Positions 23,957 to 32,627 of a stretch of DNA of 34,469 nucleotides are shown here, in pieces. The first letter of the stretch is position 1. Every line of letters starts with the position of its first letter. The DNA lies in assembly GCA_947474275.1 (NCBI GenBank), contig CANJHY010000026.1:1-34469 (forward strand), read 5' to 3'. This DNA comes from PALSA-1004 sp947474275 (GTDB taxonomy: Bacteria > Pseudomonadota > Gammaproteobacteria > Burkholderiales > SG8-41). Both the position numbers and the translations under genes were made by a program. The notes below the pieces were generated by a model, which had not been told where the DNA came from, searched no databases, and was given only the letters and a program-made list of their open reading frames with translations.

Positions 23957-25045
23957 ATGCAAACCGTCAAAGTAGCACTGGGCGAACGGAAATATCCGAT
24001 CTACATAGGCGATGAGCTGCTCGGACACGGCGATTTGCTGGCACAGCACCTGCCGCAAAAAAGAGCCGCCCTCATCACCGACACCACGCTCGCGGCCCTG
24101 TATCTCGACACAGTGGCGGGCGCATTGACTGCGGCCGGCGTCCGCGTAACGCCGATCGTGATTCCCGCTGGTGAACAGCACAAGAACTGGCACACGCTCA
24201 ATTCGGTGTTCGACGCGCTGCTCGCCGGCCGCTGCGAACGTAAAACAGCTTTGATTGCTCTGGGCGGCGGCGTCATTGGCGACCTGACGGGCTTCGCCGC
24301 CGCGACCTATTTGCGCGGCGTGCCTTTCATCCAGATACCGACGACGCTGCTGGCGCAGGTTGATTCCTCGGTGGGCGGCAAGACCGCCATCAATCACCCG
24401 CGCGGCAAGAACATGATCGGCGCGTTTTACCAACCGCTCGCCGTCATCGCCGATACCGGCACGCTGAGCACGCTGGCGGGACGCGAAGTCAGCGCTGGCC
24501 TCGCCGAAATCATCAAGTACGGCCTGATCCGCGATGTGCCATTTTTTAACTGGCTGGAAAACAACATCGAAGCGCTCGTCGCGCGCGACGCGGCCGCGCT
24601 GACTTATGCCATTCAACGCTCATGCGAGAACAAAGCTGAAGTCGTGGCCGCGGACGAACGCGAGGAGGGCGAGCGCGCATTACTCAATCTCGGCCACACG
24701 TTCGGACACGCCATCGAAACGGGCCTGGGTTATGGCGCATGGCTGCATGGTGAAGCCGTCGCCGCCGGCATGGTAATCGCGGCGCGCGTATCTCAGGCCA
24801 TGGGCATGCTCACCGCCACGGACGTCGCGCGCATAGTCGCTGTACTCGAACGCGCCGGCTTGCCGGTGACGGCCCCTGATTTCGGACTCGAGCGCTATTT
24901 GCAGCTGATGGGTATCGACAAGAAAGTCGAAGGTGGAAAAATCCGTTTTATCCTGTTACACGCCATCGGCTCGGCGTTTTTGACCGCCGATGTGCCGCCG
25001 CACGCGCTGGAAACGGCACTCGCCGCCTCGGTCGCACATGTCTGA
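23957..25045 (+). CDS. aroB: 3-dehydroquinate synthase
   Basis: AroB cyclises DAHP to 3-dehydroquinate, the second shikimate-pathway step, using NAD and a divalent metal. From the ATG at 23957 (MQTVKVALGERKYPIYIGD) it is 362 residues, the same as E. coli. NAD and substrate contacts are seen in GGGVIGDLTGFAAATYLRG and PTTLLAQVDSSVGGKTAIN. Metal ligands are in EVVAADEREEGERALLNLGHTFGHAIE and the later HGEAVAAGM. AGGA at 23947-23950 is a fitting ribosome-binding site. The ATG at 23924 gives an 11-residue extension without similarity and is rejected. The 3' end overlaps dgt by 8 bp. Confidence 0.96.
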   Translation: MQTVKVALGERKYPIYIGDELLGHGDLLAQHLPQKRAALITDTTLAALYLDTVAGALTAAGVRVTPIVIPAGEQHKNWHTLNSVFDALLAGRCERKTALIALGGGVIGDLTGFAAATYLRGVPFIQIPTTLLAQVDSSVGGKTAINHPRGKNMIGAFYQPLAVIADTGTLSTLAGREVSAGLAEIIKYGLIRDVPFFNWLENNIEALVARDAAALTYAIQRSCENKAEVVAADEREEGERALLNLGHTFGHAIETGLGYGAWLHGEAVAAGMVIAARVSQAMGMLTATDVARIVAVLERAGLPVTAPDFGLERYLQLMGIDKKVEGGKIRFILLHAIGSAFLTADVPPHALETALAASVAHV

Positions 25046-26159
25046 TCCAGCGCCTTATGCCATCGGCCCGCGCAACACGCGGGGCCGCGCGCAGCGCGAA
25101 GCACCGCCAGTCGGCCGCAGCGAATTTCAGCGCGACCGCGACCGCATCATCCATTCGACGGCGTTTCGCCGCCTCGAGTACAAGACCCAGGTCTTCGTCA
25201 ATCACGAGGGTGATCTTTTTCGCACCCGCCTGACGCACAGCCTGGAAGTCGCGCAGATCGCGCGCTCGGTGGCGCGCAACCTGCGGTTGAACGAAGACCT
25301 GGTCGAAGCGATTTCGCTGGCGCACGACCTTGGCCACACGCCATTCGGGCACGCAGGCCAGGACGCCTTGCATGCTTGCATGAAAACGCATGGCGGCTTC
25401 GAGCACAATCTGCAGTCGCTTCGCGTGGTCGATCTGCTCGAGCAGCGCTACGCTGCGTTCGACGGACTCAATCTGTGTTTTGAAACGCGCGAAGGCATCC
25501 TGAAACACTGCGCGCTGAAAAATGCGCGCCTGCTTGGCGACGTTGGTGAGCGTTTCGCAAAACGCCAGCGCCCGTCGCTCGAAGCGCAGCTTGCCAACCT
25601 CGCCGATGAAATCGCCTACAACAATCACGACGTCGACGACGGCCTGCGTTCCGGTTTACTCACGCTGGAGCAATTGTCGCGCGTCGGGATTTTCGCGCGC
25701 CACATGCAGACGGTGCGCCGCGAACATCCAAAAATCGACGCGCGCCGGCTGGTGCATGAGACCGTGCGGCGCATGATCAGTACGCTGGTCGTTGACCTCA
25801 CCAGCCAATCCGCCAAACACATCAAGGCGCAGGCGCCGCGCAGCATAGCGGACGTGCGCGCGGCGCCTGCGCTCATTACGTTCAGCGCAGCCATCAAGCG
25901 CGAACAACTCGAGCTGAAACGATTTTTGCGCGTGAATCTGTATCAACATCACCAAGTCGCGCGCATGACCAATAAAGCGCGCCGCATCGTGCGCGATCTG
26001 TTCCAGGCTTTTTTAAATGAACCGCAATTGATGCCGCCCCAGTATCACGCGCCGGCGAGCGCCGACACCGCGCGCACGGTGGCCGATTACATCGCCGGCA
26101 TGACCGATCGCTATGCGATTCGCGAATACCGTCGTTTGTTCGCAGTCGACGAGATTTAA
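25038..26159 (+). CDS. dgt: Deoxyguanosinetriphosphate triphosphohydrolase-like protein (HD domain)
   Basis: HD-superfamily enzymes of this type hydrolyse dNTPs to the nucleoside and triphosphate, trimming nucleotide pools. From ATG 25038 (MSDPAPYAIGPRNTRGR) the protein is 373 residues, the shorter 'dGTPase-like type 2' form. The N-terminal signature RDRDRIIHSTAFRRLEYKTQVF is followed by the HD metal residues in RTRLTHSLEVAQIAR and AHDLGHTPFGHAGQ, then the DEIAYNNHDVDDGL motif. The start lies inside the last codons of aroB, showing coupling. Substrate preference among dNTPs cannot be told from sequence. Confidence 0.93.
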   Translation: MSDPAPYAIGPRNTRGRAQREAPPVGRSEFQRDRDRIIHSTAFRRLEYKTQVFVNHEGDLFRTRLTHSLEVAQIARSVARNLRLNEDLVEAISLAHDLGHTPFGHAGQDALHACMKTHGGFEHNLQSLRVVDLLEQRYAAFDGLNLCFETREGILKHCALKNARLLGDVGERFAKRQRPSLEAQLANLADEIAYNNHDVDDGLRSGLLTLEQLSRVGIFARHMQTVRREHPKIDARRLVHETVRRMISTLVVDLTSQSAKHIKAQAPRSIADVRAAPALITFSAAIKREQLELKRFLRVNLYQHHQVARMTNKARRIVRDLFQAFLNEPQLMPPQYHAPASADTARTVADYIAGMTDRYAIREYRRLFAVDEI

Positions 26160-26238
26160 CCGGGTAGATTGGCGCGGCGCAACATAAGACCCTGCCTTCC
26201 TGCCATAAACCACGGAATTAGCACAATTTTTCAAGGCC

Positions 26239-26267
26239 TTGCAGTCTCGCCCTGCAGGCTGTATATT
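26239..26267 (+). promoter_or_regulatory. Candidate sigma70 promoter for gltBD
   Basis: TTGCAG (26239-26244) and TATATT (26262-26267) are exactly 17 bp apart; the -10 matches five of six bases and the -35 three of six. An imperfect dyad, CCTTGCAG and CTGCAGG, covers the -35 and spacer and could be a regulator site. Transcription would begin near 26274, upstream of the terminator at 26300-26328, so gltB mRNA would have to read through that terminator. Confidence 0.5.
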
Positions 26268-26299
26268 TGGCTCGTTTGCGCGTAATTCATGCGATCCGC

Positions 26300-26328
26300 A
26301 GCCGGTTGGTGCCCACCCGGCTTTTTTT
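26300..26328 (+). terminator. Intrinsic terminator in the gltB leader (possible attenuator)
   Basis: AGCCGG (26300-26305) pairs with CCGGCT (26317-26322), with an inner TGG/CCA pair across one mismatch and a TGC loop, followed directly by six more T. It ends only 18 bp before the gltB start, with the gltB ribosome-binding site (AGAGG) right after. It could end dgt transcripts, but there is no room for a gltB promoter after it. TGGTG (26307-26311) can also pair with CACCA (26331-26335), an alternative that would break the terminator. Confidence 0.75.
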
Positions 26329-26345
26329 GACACCAGAGGTAAAAC

Positions 26346-29300
26346 TTGAACCAGCCGCCCCTTGCCCAGGGACTCTACAATCCGGCCAATGAACACGACG
26401 CCTGCGGCGTCGGTTTCGTCGCCCATATCAAGGGCAAGAAATCCCACTCCATCGTCGAGCAGGGGCTGCAGATACTCAAGAATCTGGCGCATAGAGGCGC
26501 GGTCGGCGCCGATCCGCTTGCTGGCGACGGTGCCGGCATCCTGCTGCAGATTCCGGACGCGTTCCTGCGCGAAGAAATGGCCAGGCAACACGTCAAGCTG
26601 CCGCCGTACGGACAATATGGCGTCGGCATGGTGTTCCTGCCCCAGGAACCGGCGTCGCGACTGGCTTGCGAATACGAAATCGAGCGTGCGATCAAGGAAG
26701 AAGGGCAGACACTCATCGGTTGGCGCGACGTGCCCTGCGACAATTCGGGACTCGGCGATTCGGTCAGGAAAATCGAGCCGGTGATCCGCCAGGTGTTCAT
26801 CGGGCGCGGCAAGGGCGTCACTGTCACCGATGCGCTCGAACGCAAGCTCTACATCATCCGCAAGAGTTCGGGCCACGCGATCCAGGCGCTCGATCTCGCG
26901 CACGGCAAGGAATTTTACGTGCCGTCAATGTCGGCGCGCACCATCGTCTACAAGGGCATGCTGCTGGCGAACCAGGTCGGCACCTATTACAAAGACCTGC
27001 AGGACGCCCGCGTCGTCTCTGCGCTGGCGCTCGTGCACCAGCGCTTTTCGACCAACACGTTCCCGACCTGGGACTTGGCACACCCGTTTCGCCTGATTGC
27101 ACACAATGGCGAAATCAACACGCTGCGCGGCAACGTCAACTGGATACGCGCGCGCCAGGGCGCCATCTCCAGCCCGATACTCGGCAAGGACCTAGACAAG
27201 TTGTGGCCGCTGATTTACCACGGCCAGTCCGATTCGGCGTCGTTCGACAATACGCTCGAACTCCTGGTGATGAGCGGCTATTCGATTGCGCATGCCGTCA
27301 TGATGATGATCCCCGAAGCGTGGGAAAGCCACTCCCTGATGGACCCCAATCGGCGGGCGTTTTACGAATACCACGCGGCGATGATGGAGCCGTGGGATGG
27401 TCCGGCGGCAATCGTCTTTACCGACGGCCGCCAGATCGGCGCCACGCTGGATCGCAACGGGCTGCGTCCCGCGCGCTACATCGTGACTGACGACGATCTC
27501 GTCATCATGGGCTCGGAGTGCGGCTGCCTGCCCATACCCGAGGAATCCATCGTCAAGAAGTGGCGCCTGCAGCCCGGCAAAATGTTTCTCGTCGACCTCG
27601 AGAAAGGCCGCATCGTCGACGACAATGAACTCAAAGACACGCTCGCCAACGCGAAGCCCTACGGCGAGTGGATCGAGCGCATCCGCGTGAAACTCGATGA
27701 AGTCGAGAGCGACAAGCAGCGTCCGGAGCGTTCGGCCGTGCCCCTGCTCGACCGTCAGCAGGCGTTCGCCTATACCCAGGAAGACATCAAGTTCCTGATG
27801 ACGCCGATGGCGGTCAACGGCGAGGAGCCGATCGGCTCGATGGGCAACGACTCGCCGCTGGCGGTGCTGTCGAACAAAGACAAAACGCTGTACCACTATT
27901 TCAAGCAATTGTTCGCGCAGGTCACCAACCCGCCGATCGACCCGATACGCGAAGAACTCGTGACCTCGCTGGTTTCCTTCATCGGACCGAAGCCCAATCT
28001 GCTGGGCATCGACGAACTGAACCCGCCGCTGCGGCTGGAAGTCGGCCAGCCGGTGCTCGATTTCTTTGAAATGGAGAAGATCCGCCACATCGATCGCTAT
28101 ACGCAGGGCAAGTTCCGGTCGTGCGAACTCGATATCTGCTATCCGGTCGCGTGGGGCAAGCACGCCATAGAAGCACGGCTCGCATCGCTGCGCGCCCAGG
28201 CGGAAGACGCGGTACGCAGCGGTTATTCGATCCTGATCATTTCCGACCGCAAAGTCGATCGCGAAAACGTCGCAATTCCGGCGTTGCTGGCGCTGTCGGC
28301 GATACACCAGCATCTGGTTGCCAAGGGGCTGCGTACTTCGACCGGCCTGGTAGTCGAGACCGGCTCAGCGCGCGAAGTCCATCATTTCGCGCTGCTCGGC
28401 GGCTATGGCGCGGAAGCGGTGCATCCTTACCTCGCACTGGAATCGCTGCTTGACGCTGCGCAGCGGGACCTGCTTGGTGCCGGTGCTGACGGCAAAAAGG
28501 CGATCAAGAATTTCGTCAAGGCGATCGGCAAGGGCCTGCGCAAAGTCATGTCCAAGATGGGCATTTCGACTTACATGTCGTACACGGGCGCACAGATTTT
28601 CGAGGCGGTCGGCCTGTCGCGCACGCTGATCGACAAGTACTTCACCGGCACGACTTCGAACGTTGAAGGCATCGGCATATTCGAGGTCGCCGAAGAGGCG
28701 ATGCGCATACACGAGGCGGCGTTCAGCAGCGATCCGGTGCTCGCGCACGCGCTCGACGCCGGCGGCGAATACGCCTATCGCGTGCGCGGCGAAGACCACA
28801 TGTGGACGCCGGACGCCATTGCCAAGCTGCAGCACTCGACACGCAACAACTCATATTCGACCTATCAGGAATACGCGCAGCTGATCAACGACCAATCGAC
28901 GCGGCACATGACATTCCGCGGCCTGTTTGAATTCCGCTTCGACCACTGCACGCCGGTACCGATAGAAGAAGTCGAGCCGGCAGCTGAAATCGTCAAGCGC
29001 TTTGCGACCGGTGCAATGTCGCTGGGGTCGATTTCCACTGAAGCGCATACCACGCTGGCCGTCGCGATGAACCGCATCGGCGGCAAATCGAACACCGGCG
29101 AGGGCGGCGAAGACCGCAACCGCTACGCCCCGGTCAAAGCGGGCGAAACGCTCGCGTCGCGGCTGGGCAAAGGCCGCGTCGAAAGCGACATCGTGCTCAA
29201 AGAAGGCGACTTGCTGAAGTCCAAAATCAAGCAGGTGGCGTCCGGCCGTTTCGGCGTTACGACCGAATATTTGGCCTCGGCCGAGCAGATCCAGATCAAG

Positions 29301-30998
29301 ATGGCGCAGGGCGCCAAGCCCGGCGAGGGCGGGCAGTTGCCGGGTCGCAAGGTTTCCGAATACATAGCGCTGCTACGTTATTCGACGCCGGGCGTTGAAC
29401 TCATCTCGCCGCCGCCGCATCACGATATTTATTCGATCGAGGATTTGGCGCAGCTGATTCACGACTTGAAGAACGCGAATTCGCGCGCGTCGATCAGCGT
29501 CAAGCTGGTTTCCGAGATCGGCGTCGGCACGGTCGCCGCCGGCGTAACCAAGGCCAAGGCCGACCACGTGACGATATCCGGCCATGACGGCGGCTCCGGG
29601 GCTTCACCGTGGTCGTCGATCAAGCACGCCGGAACGCCGTGGGAACTGGGGCTGGCGGAAACCCAGCAGACGCTGGTGCTCAACCGTTTACGCGGCCGCA
29701 TCGCAGTGCAGGCCGACGGGCAGATGAAAACCGGTCGCGACGTGATCATCGGCGCATTGCTGGGTGCGGATGAATTCGGCTTCGCCACCGCGCCGCTCGT
29801 CGTATCGGGCTGCATCATGATGCGCAAATGCCATCTCAACACCTGTCCGGTCGGCGTCGCCACGCAGGACCCGGTGCTGCGCCGGAAATTCCAGGGCAAG
29901 CCCGAGCACGTCATCAATTTTTTCTTTTTCGTCGCCGAAGAAGCGCGCGCCCTGATGGCGCAGCTCGGCATCCGCAAGTTCGACGACCTGATCGGGCGCT
30001 CCGACCTGCTCGAAACGCGCAAGTGCATAGAGCACTGGAAAGCGAAGGGTCTCGATTTCTCGAAGATTTTCTACCAGGCGCCGATGCCGGCCGCGGTCGC
30101 GCGCAGACATTGCGAAAGCCAGGACCACGGCCTCGATCGCGCGCTCGATCACCGGCTGATCGAACTCGCGGCGCCCGCGCTCGAGCGCGGTGAAAAAGTC
30201 GCCATCGACATGCCGATCCGCAATATCAACCGCACCGTCGGCACCATGTTGTCGGGCGAGATTGCGCAGCGCTACGGTCACGACGGTCTGCCCGACGACA
30301 CCATCCGCGTGCGCTTCGCCGGCTCGGCAGGACAAAGCTTCGGCGCCTTCCTCGCGCACGGCGTCACGCTCGACGTGATCGGCGATACCAACGACTATTG
30401 CGGCAAGGGCCTGTCGGGCGGGCGCATCAGCGTGCAGCCGTCGGCCAAGTTCCGCGGCGACCCCTTGCAGAACATCATAACCGGCAACGTCGTGCTCTAC
30501 GGCGCCATTGCCGGCGAAGCCTATTTTCGCGGTGTCGCGGGTGAACGTTTTGCGGTGCGTAACTCCGGGGCCCACGCAGTGGTGGAAGGCGTTGGCGACC
30601 ATGGTTGCGAATACATGACCGGCGGCACAGTGGTCGTGCTCGGCGCCACCGGCCGCAATTTCGCCGCCGGCATGTCGGGCGGCATCGCTTACGTGCTCGA
30701 CGAAGAGGGCAAGTTCGGCGACTACTGCAATATGGCCATGATAGACATTGAGCCGGTGCTGGCGGAGACCGAGCAAGCGGCCAAGGTAAGCGCCGATATC
30801 TGGCATCAGGGCCTCGCCGACGAGGTGGTCCTGAAGCGCCTGATCGAAAATCACGCGCGCTATACCGGCAGCACCCGGGCATACGAAATTCTCGAACAAT
30901 GGAATCTTTACCGGCTGCGCTTCGTCAAGGTGTTCCCGAAAGAATACAAACGCGCGCTCACCGAGCTCGCCGCCGCCGGCCGCAAGGCCGCGGCGTGA
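26346..30998 (+). CDS. gltB: Glutamate synthase (NADPH), large subunit
   Basis: GltB makes glutamate from glutamine and 2-oxoglutarate in the GOGAT arm of ammonia assimilation. The 1550-residue protein starts at TTG with AGAGG upstream. A 19-residue propeptide precedes Cys20 (NEHDACGVGF), the N-terminal nucleophile of the class II glutaminase domain (about 20-430). A central domain follows, then the FMN-binding synthase barrel (about 840-1240, including HDGGSGASPWSSIKHAG) with the 3Fe-4S cysteines in GCIMMRKCHLNTCPVG. The C-terminal GXGXG beta-helix is at about 1290-1500 (GLSGGRISV, YMTGGTVVVLG). Ammonia made at Cys20 is channelled to the FMN site. It is followed by gltD after 29 bp. Confidence 0.97.
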   Translation: MNQPPLAQGLYNPANEHDACGVGFVAHIKGKKSHSIVEQGLQILKNLAHRGAVGADPLAGDGAGILLQIPDAFLREEMARQHVKLPPYGQYGVGMVFLPQEPASRLACEYEIERAIKEEGQTLIGWRDVPCDNSGLGDSVRKIEPVIRQVFIGRGKGVTVTDALERKLYIIRKSSGHAIQALDLAHGKEFYVPSMSARTIVYKGMLLANQVGTYYKDLQDARVVSALALVHQRFSTNTFPTWDLAHPFRLIAHNGEINTLRGNVNWIRARQGAISSPILGKDLDKLWPLIYHGQSDSASFDNTLELLVMSGYSIAHAVMMMIPEAWESHSLMDPNRRAFYEYHAAMMEPWDGPAAIVFTDGRQIGATLDRNGLRPARYIVTDDDLVIMGSECGCLPIPEESIVKKWRLQPGKMFLVDLEKGRIVDDNELKDTLANAKPYGEWIERIRVKLDEVESDKQRPERSAVPLLDRQQAFAYTQEDIKFLMTPMAVNGEEPIGSMGNDSPLAVLSNKDKTLYHYFKQLFAQVTNPPIDPIREELVTSLVSFIGPKPNLLGIDELNPPLRLEVGQPVLDFFEMEKIRHIDRYTQGKFRSCELDICYPVAWGKHAIEARLASLRAQAEDAVRSGYSILIISDRKVDRENVAIPALLALSAIHQHLVAKGLRTSTGLVVETGSAREVHHFALLGGYGAEAVHPYLALESLLDAAQRDLLGAGADGKKAIKNFVKAIGKGLRKVMSKMGISTYMSYTGAQIFEAVGLSRTLIDKYFTGTTSNVEGIGIFEVAEEAMRIHEAAFSSDPVLAHALDAGGEYAYRVRGEDHMWTPDAIAKLQHSTRNNSYSTYQEYAQLINDQSTRHMTFRGLFEFRFDHCTPVPIEEVEPAAEIVKRFATGAMSLGSISTEAHTTLAVAMNRIGGKSNTGEGGEDRNRYAPVKAGETLASRLGKGRVESDIVLKEGDLLKSKIKQVASGRFGVTTEYLASAEQIQIKMAQGAKPGEGGQLPGRKVSEYIALLRYSTPGVELISPPPHHDIYSIEDLAQLIHDLKNANSRASISVKLVSEIGVGTVAAGVTKAKADHVTISGHDGGSGASPWSSIKHAGTPWELGLAETQQTLVLNRLRGRIAVQADGQMKTGRDVIIGALLGADEFGFATAPLVVSGCIMMRKCHLNTCPVGVATQDPVLRRKFQGKPEHVINFFFFVAEEARALMAQLGIRKFDDLIGRSDLLETRKCIEHWKAKGLDFSKIFYQAPMPAAVARRHCESQDHGLDRALDHRLIELAAPALERGEKVAIDMPIRNINRTVGTMLSGEIAQRYGHDGLPDDTIRVRFAGSAGQSFGAFLAHGVTLDVIGDTNDYCGKGLSGGRISVQPSAKFRGDPLQNIITGNVVLYGAIAGEAYFRGVAGERFAVRNSGAHAVVEGVGDHGCEYMTGGTVVVLGATGRNFAAGMSGGIAYVLDEEGKFGDYCNMAMIDIEPVLAETEQAAKVSADIWHQGLADEVVLKRLIENHARYTGSTRAYEILEQWNLYRLRFVKVFPKEYKRALTELAAAGRKAAA

Positions 30999-31027
30999 AC
31001 CTGCAATAAGCGCGCGGACCGAACAGC

Positions 31028-32485
31028 ATGGGCAAAACCACCGGGTTTCTCGAGTTTCAACGCCTGCAAGAGACGAGCGACGACACTGCTTCGCGCAAAA
31101 AACACTATCGGGAATTCATCCACCATCTGAACGACGAAGAAGCGAAGATCCAGGGCGCGCGCTGCATGGACTGCGGGATTCCGTTTTGCATGAGCGGCTG
31201 CCCGGTCAACAACATCATTCCCGACTTCAACGATCTTGTTTACAAGCAGGACTGGAAAACCGCGATTGAGACGTTGCACTCGACCAACAATTTCCCCGAG
31301 TTCACCGGGCGGGTCTGTCCGGCGCCGTGCGAAGAAGCGTGCACCCTGCGCATCAACAACGACCCGGTGGGCATCAAGTCGATAGAGCACGCGATTATCG
31401 ACAAGGCGTGGGAAGAAAAATGGGTAACACCGCAACCTGCCAAAGCGAAGACCGGCAAACGCGTCGCGGTCGTCGGCTCGGGTCCGGCCGGGCTCGCCTG
31501 CGCGCAGCAACTGGCGCGCGTCGGGCACGCGGTGGTGATCTTCGAGAAAAACGATCGCATCGGCGGTCTGCTGCGTTACGGCATTCCCGACTTCAAGATG
31601 GAAAAACGGCTGATCGACCGGCGTATCGAACAAATGCGCGCTGAAGGCGTCGAATTCAAAGTCAATCACGTCGTCGGCACAGCACCGCTGGGCGCCGGCA
31701 ATGCTGCTGCGACGACGCTCGACGCGACGACCATCACCGACGAATTCGATGCGGTCGTGCTCGCTGGAGGCGCCGAACAGCCGCGCGACCTGCCGGTGCC
31801 CGGTCGCGAACTTGGCGGCGTGATGTTTGCGATGGATTTTCTGCCGCTGCAGAATCGCCGTGTCGCGGGCGACTCCAACGTGCCTGAGTTAGTGGCGGCC
31901 GGCAAGCACGTGGTCATCATTGGCGGCGGCGATACCGGTTCCGACTGCGTTGGAACTTCGAACCGCCATGGCGCCACGTCGGTCACCCAGTTCGAGCTCC
32001 TGCCGATGCCGCCGGACCTCGACAAGAACCCGGTATGGCCGTACTGGCCGCTACGGCTGCGCACTTCGTCTTCGCACGAAGAGGGCGCCAAACGCGATTG
32101 GGCAGTGGCAACCAAGCGCCTCGAAGGCAAGAACGGCAAGATTGAAAAACTGGTTGCCGCCCGCCTTGAGTGGAAAGACGGAAAAATGCAGGAAGTGCCG
32201 GGCTCGGAGTTCGACATGAAGGCCGATCTTGTGCTGCTTGCGATGGGTTTCGTCTCGCCCGTGCAATCCATGCTGGACGGCTTTGGTGTCGACAAAGACG
32301 CGCGGGGCAACGCCAAGGCGGCGACCGACGGCGCGGGCTGCTATGTAACCAGCGTGCCCAAGGTGTTTGCCGCGGGCGACGTGCGCCGCGGCCAATCGCT
32401 GGTGGTGTGGGCGATACGCGAAGGGCGTCAGTGCGCGCGCGCCGTCGATGAATTTTTAAGGGGTTCGTCGGTATTGCCGCGATAG
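31028..32485 (+). CDS. gltD: Glutamate synthase (NADPH), small subunit
   Basis: GltD takes electrons from NADPH through FAD and 4Fe-4S clusters to GltB. The 485-residue protein has the N-terminal cluster cysteines CMDCGIPFCMSGCP (about 46-59) and RVCPAPCEEAC (about 97-107), an FAD-binding VAVVGSGPAGLACAQQLA (about 143-160), and an NADPH-binding VVIIGGGDTGSDCVGTS (about 296-312). It ends with GDVRRGQSLVVWAIREGRQ, the usual flavoprotein tail. The last eight codons and the stop lie inside a perfect 20-bp inverted repeat, so the C-terminal GSSVLPR may be determined by that structure rather than by selection on the protein. Confidence 0.97.
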   Translation: MGKTTGFLEFQRLQETSDDTASRKKHYREFIHHLNDEEAKIQGARCMDCGIPFCMSGCPVNNIIPDFNDLVYKQDWKTAIETLHSTNNFPEFTGRVCPAPCEEACTLRINNDPVGIKSIEHAIIDKAWEEKWVTPQPAKAKTGKRVAVVGSGPAGLACAQQLARVGHAVVIFEKNDRIGGLLRYGIPDFKMEKRLIDRRIEQMRAEGVEFKVNHVVGTAPLGAGNAAATTLDATTITDEFDAVVLAGGAEQPRDLPVPGRELGGVMFAMDFLPLQNRRVAGDSNVPELVAAGKHVVIIGGGDTGSDCVGTSNRHGATSVTQFELLPMPPDLDKNPVWPYWPLRLRTSSSHEEGAKRDWAVATKRLEGKNGKIEKLVAARLEWKDGKMQEVPGSEFDMKADLVLLAMGFVSPVQSMLDGFGVDKDARGNAKAATDGAGCYVTSVPKVFAAGDVRRGQSLVVWAIREGRQCARAVDEFLRGSSVLPR

Positions 32486-32504
32486 CGGCAATACCGACGA
32501 ACCC
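32461..32504. repeat. Perfect 20-bp inverted repeat with GATA loop at the gltD stop codon
   Basis: Bases 32461-32480 are exactly complementary to 32485-32504 around a GATA loop at 32481-32484, and the gltD TAG (32483-32485) sits at the loop. No T-run follows on either strand, so it is not a standard intrinsic terminator. It would form a very stable mRNA hairpin protecting the 3' end of gltBD or halting polymerase with Rho. I did not find the same sequence elsewhere in the window. Confidence 0.9.
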
Positions 32505-32627
32505 GAGGCACAAACAAACGTAAAGGGTCGTTCCGCCGCCCCTGGACTGAACCCGCCCTTGCAATCGACAGCGACGTAGGGGAGTATTGAGTTTAAAAGA
32601 ATAATTACCGGCCCGACTTTGCCCAGC

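Noticed and set aside
27192..30899. Two long minus-strand open frames (373 and 403 codons) opposite gltB
   Set aside because: gltB is intact across the whole stretch with all motifs; the antisense translations show the low-information composition typical of GC-rich shadows.
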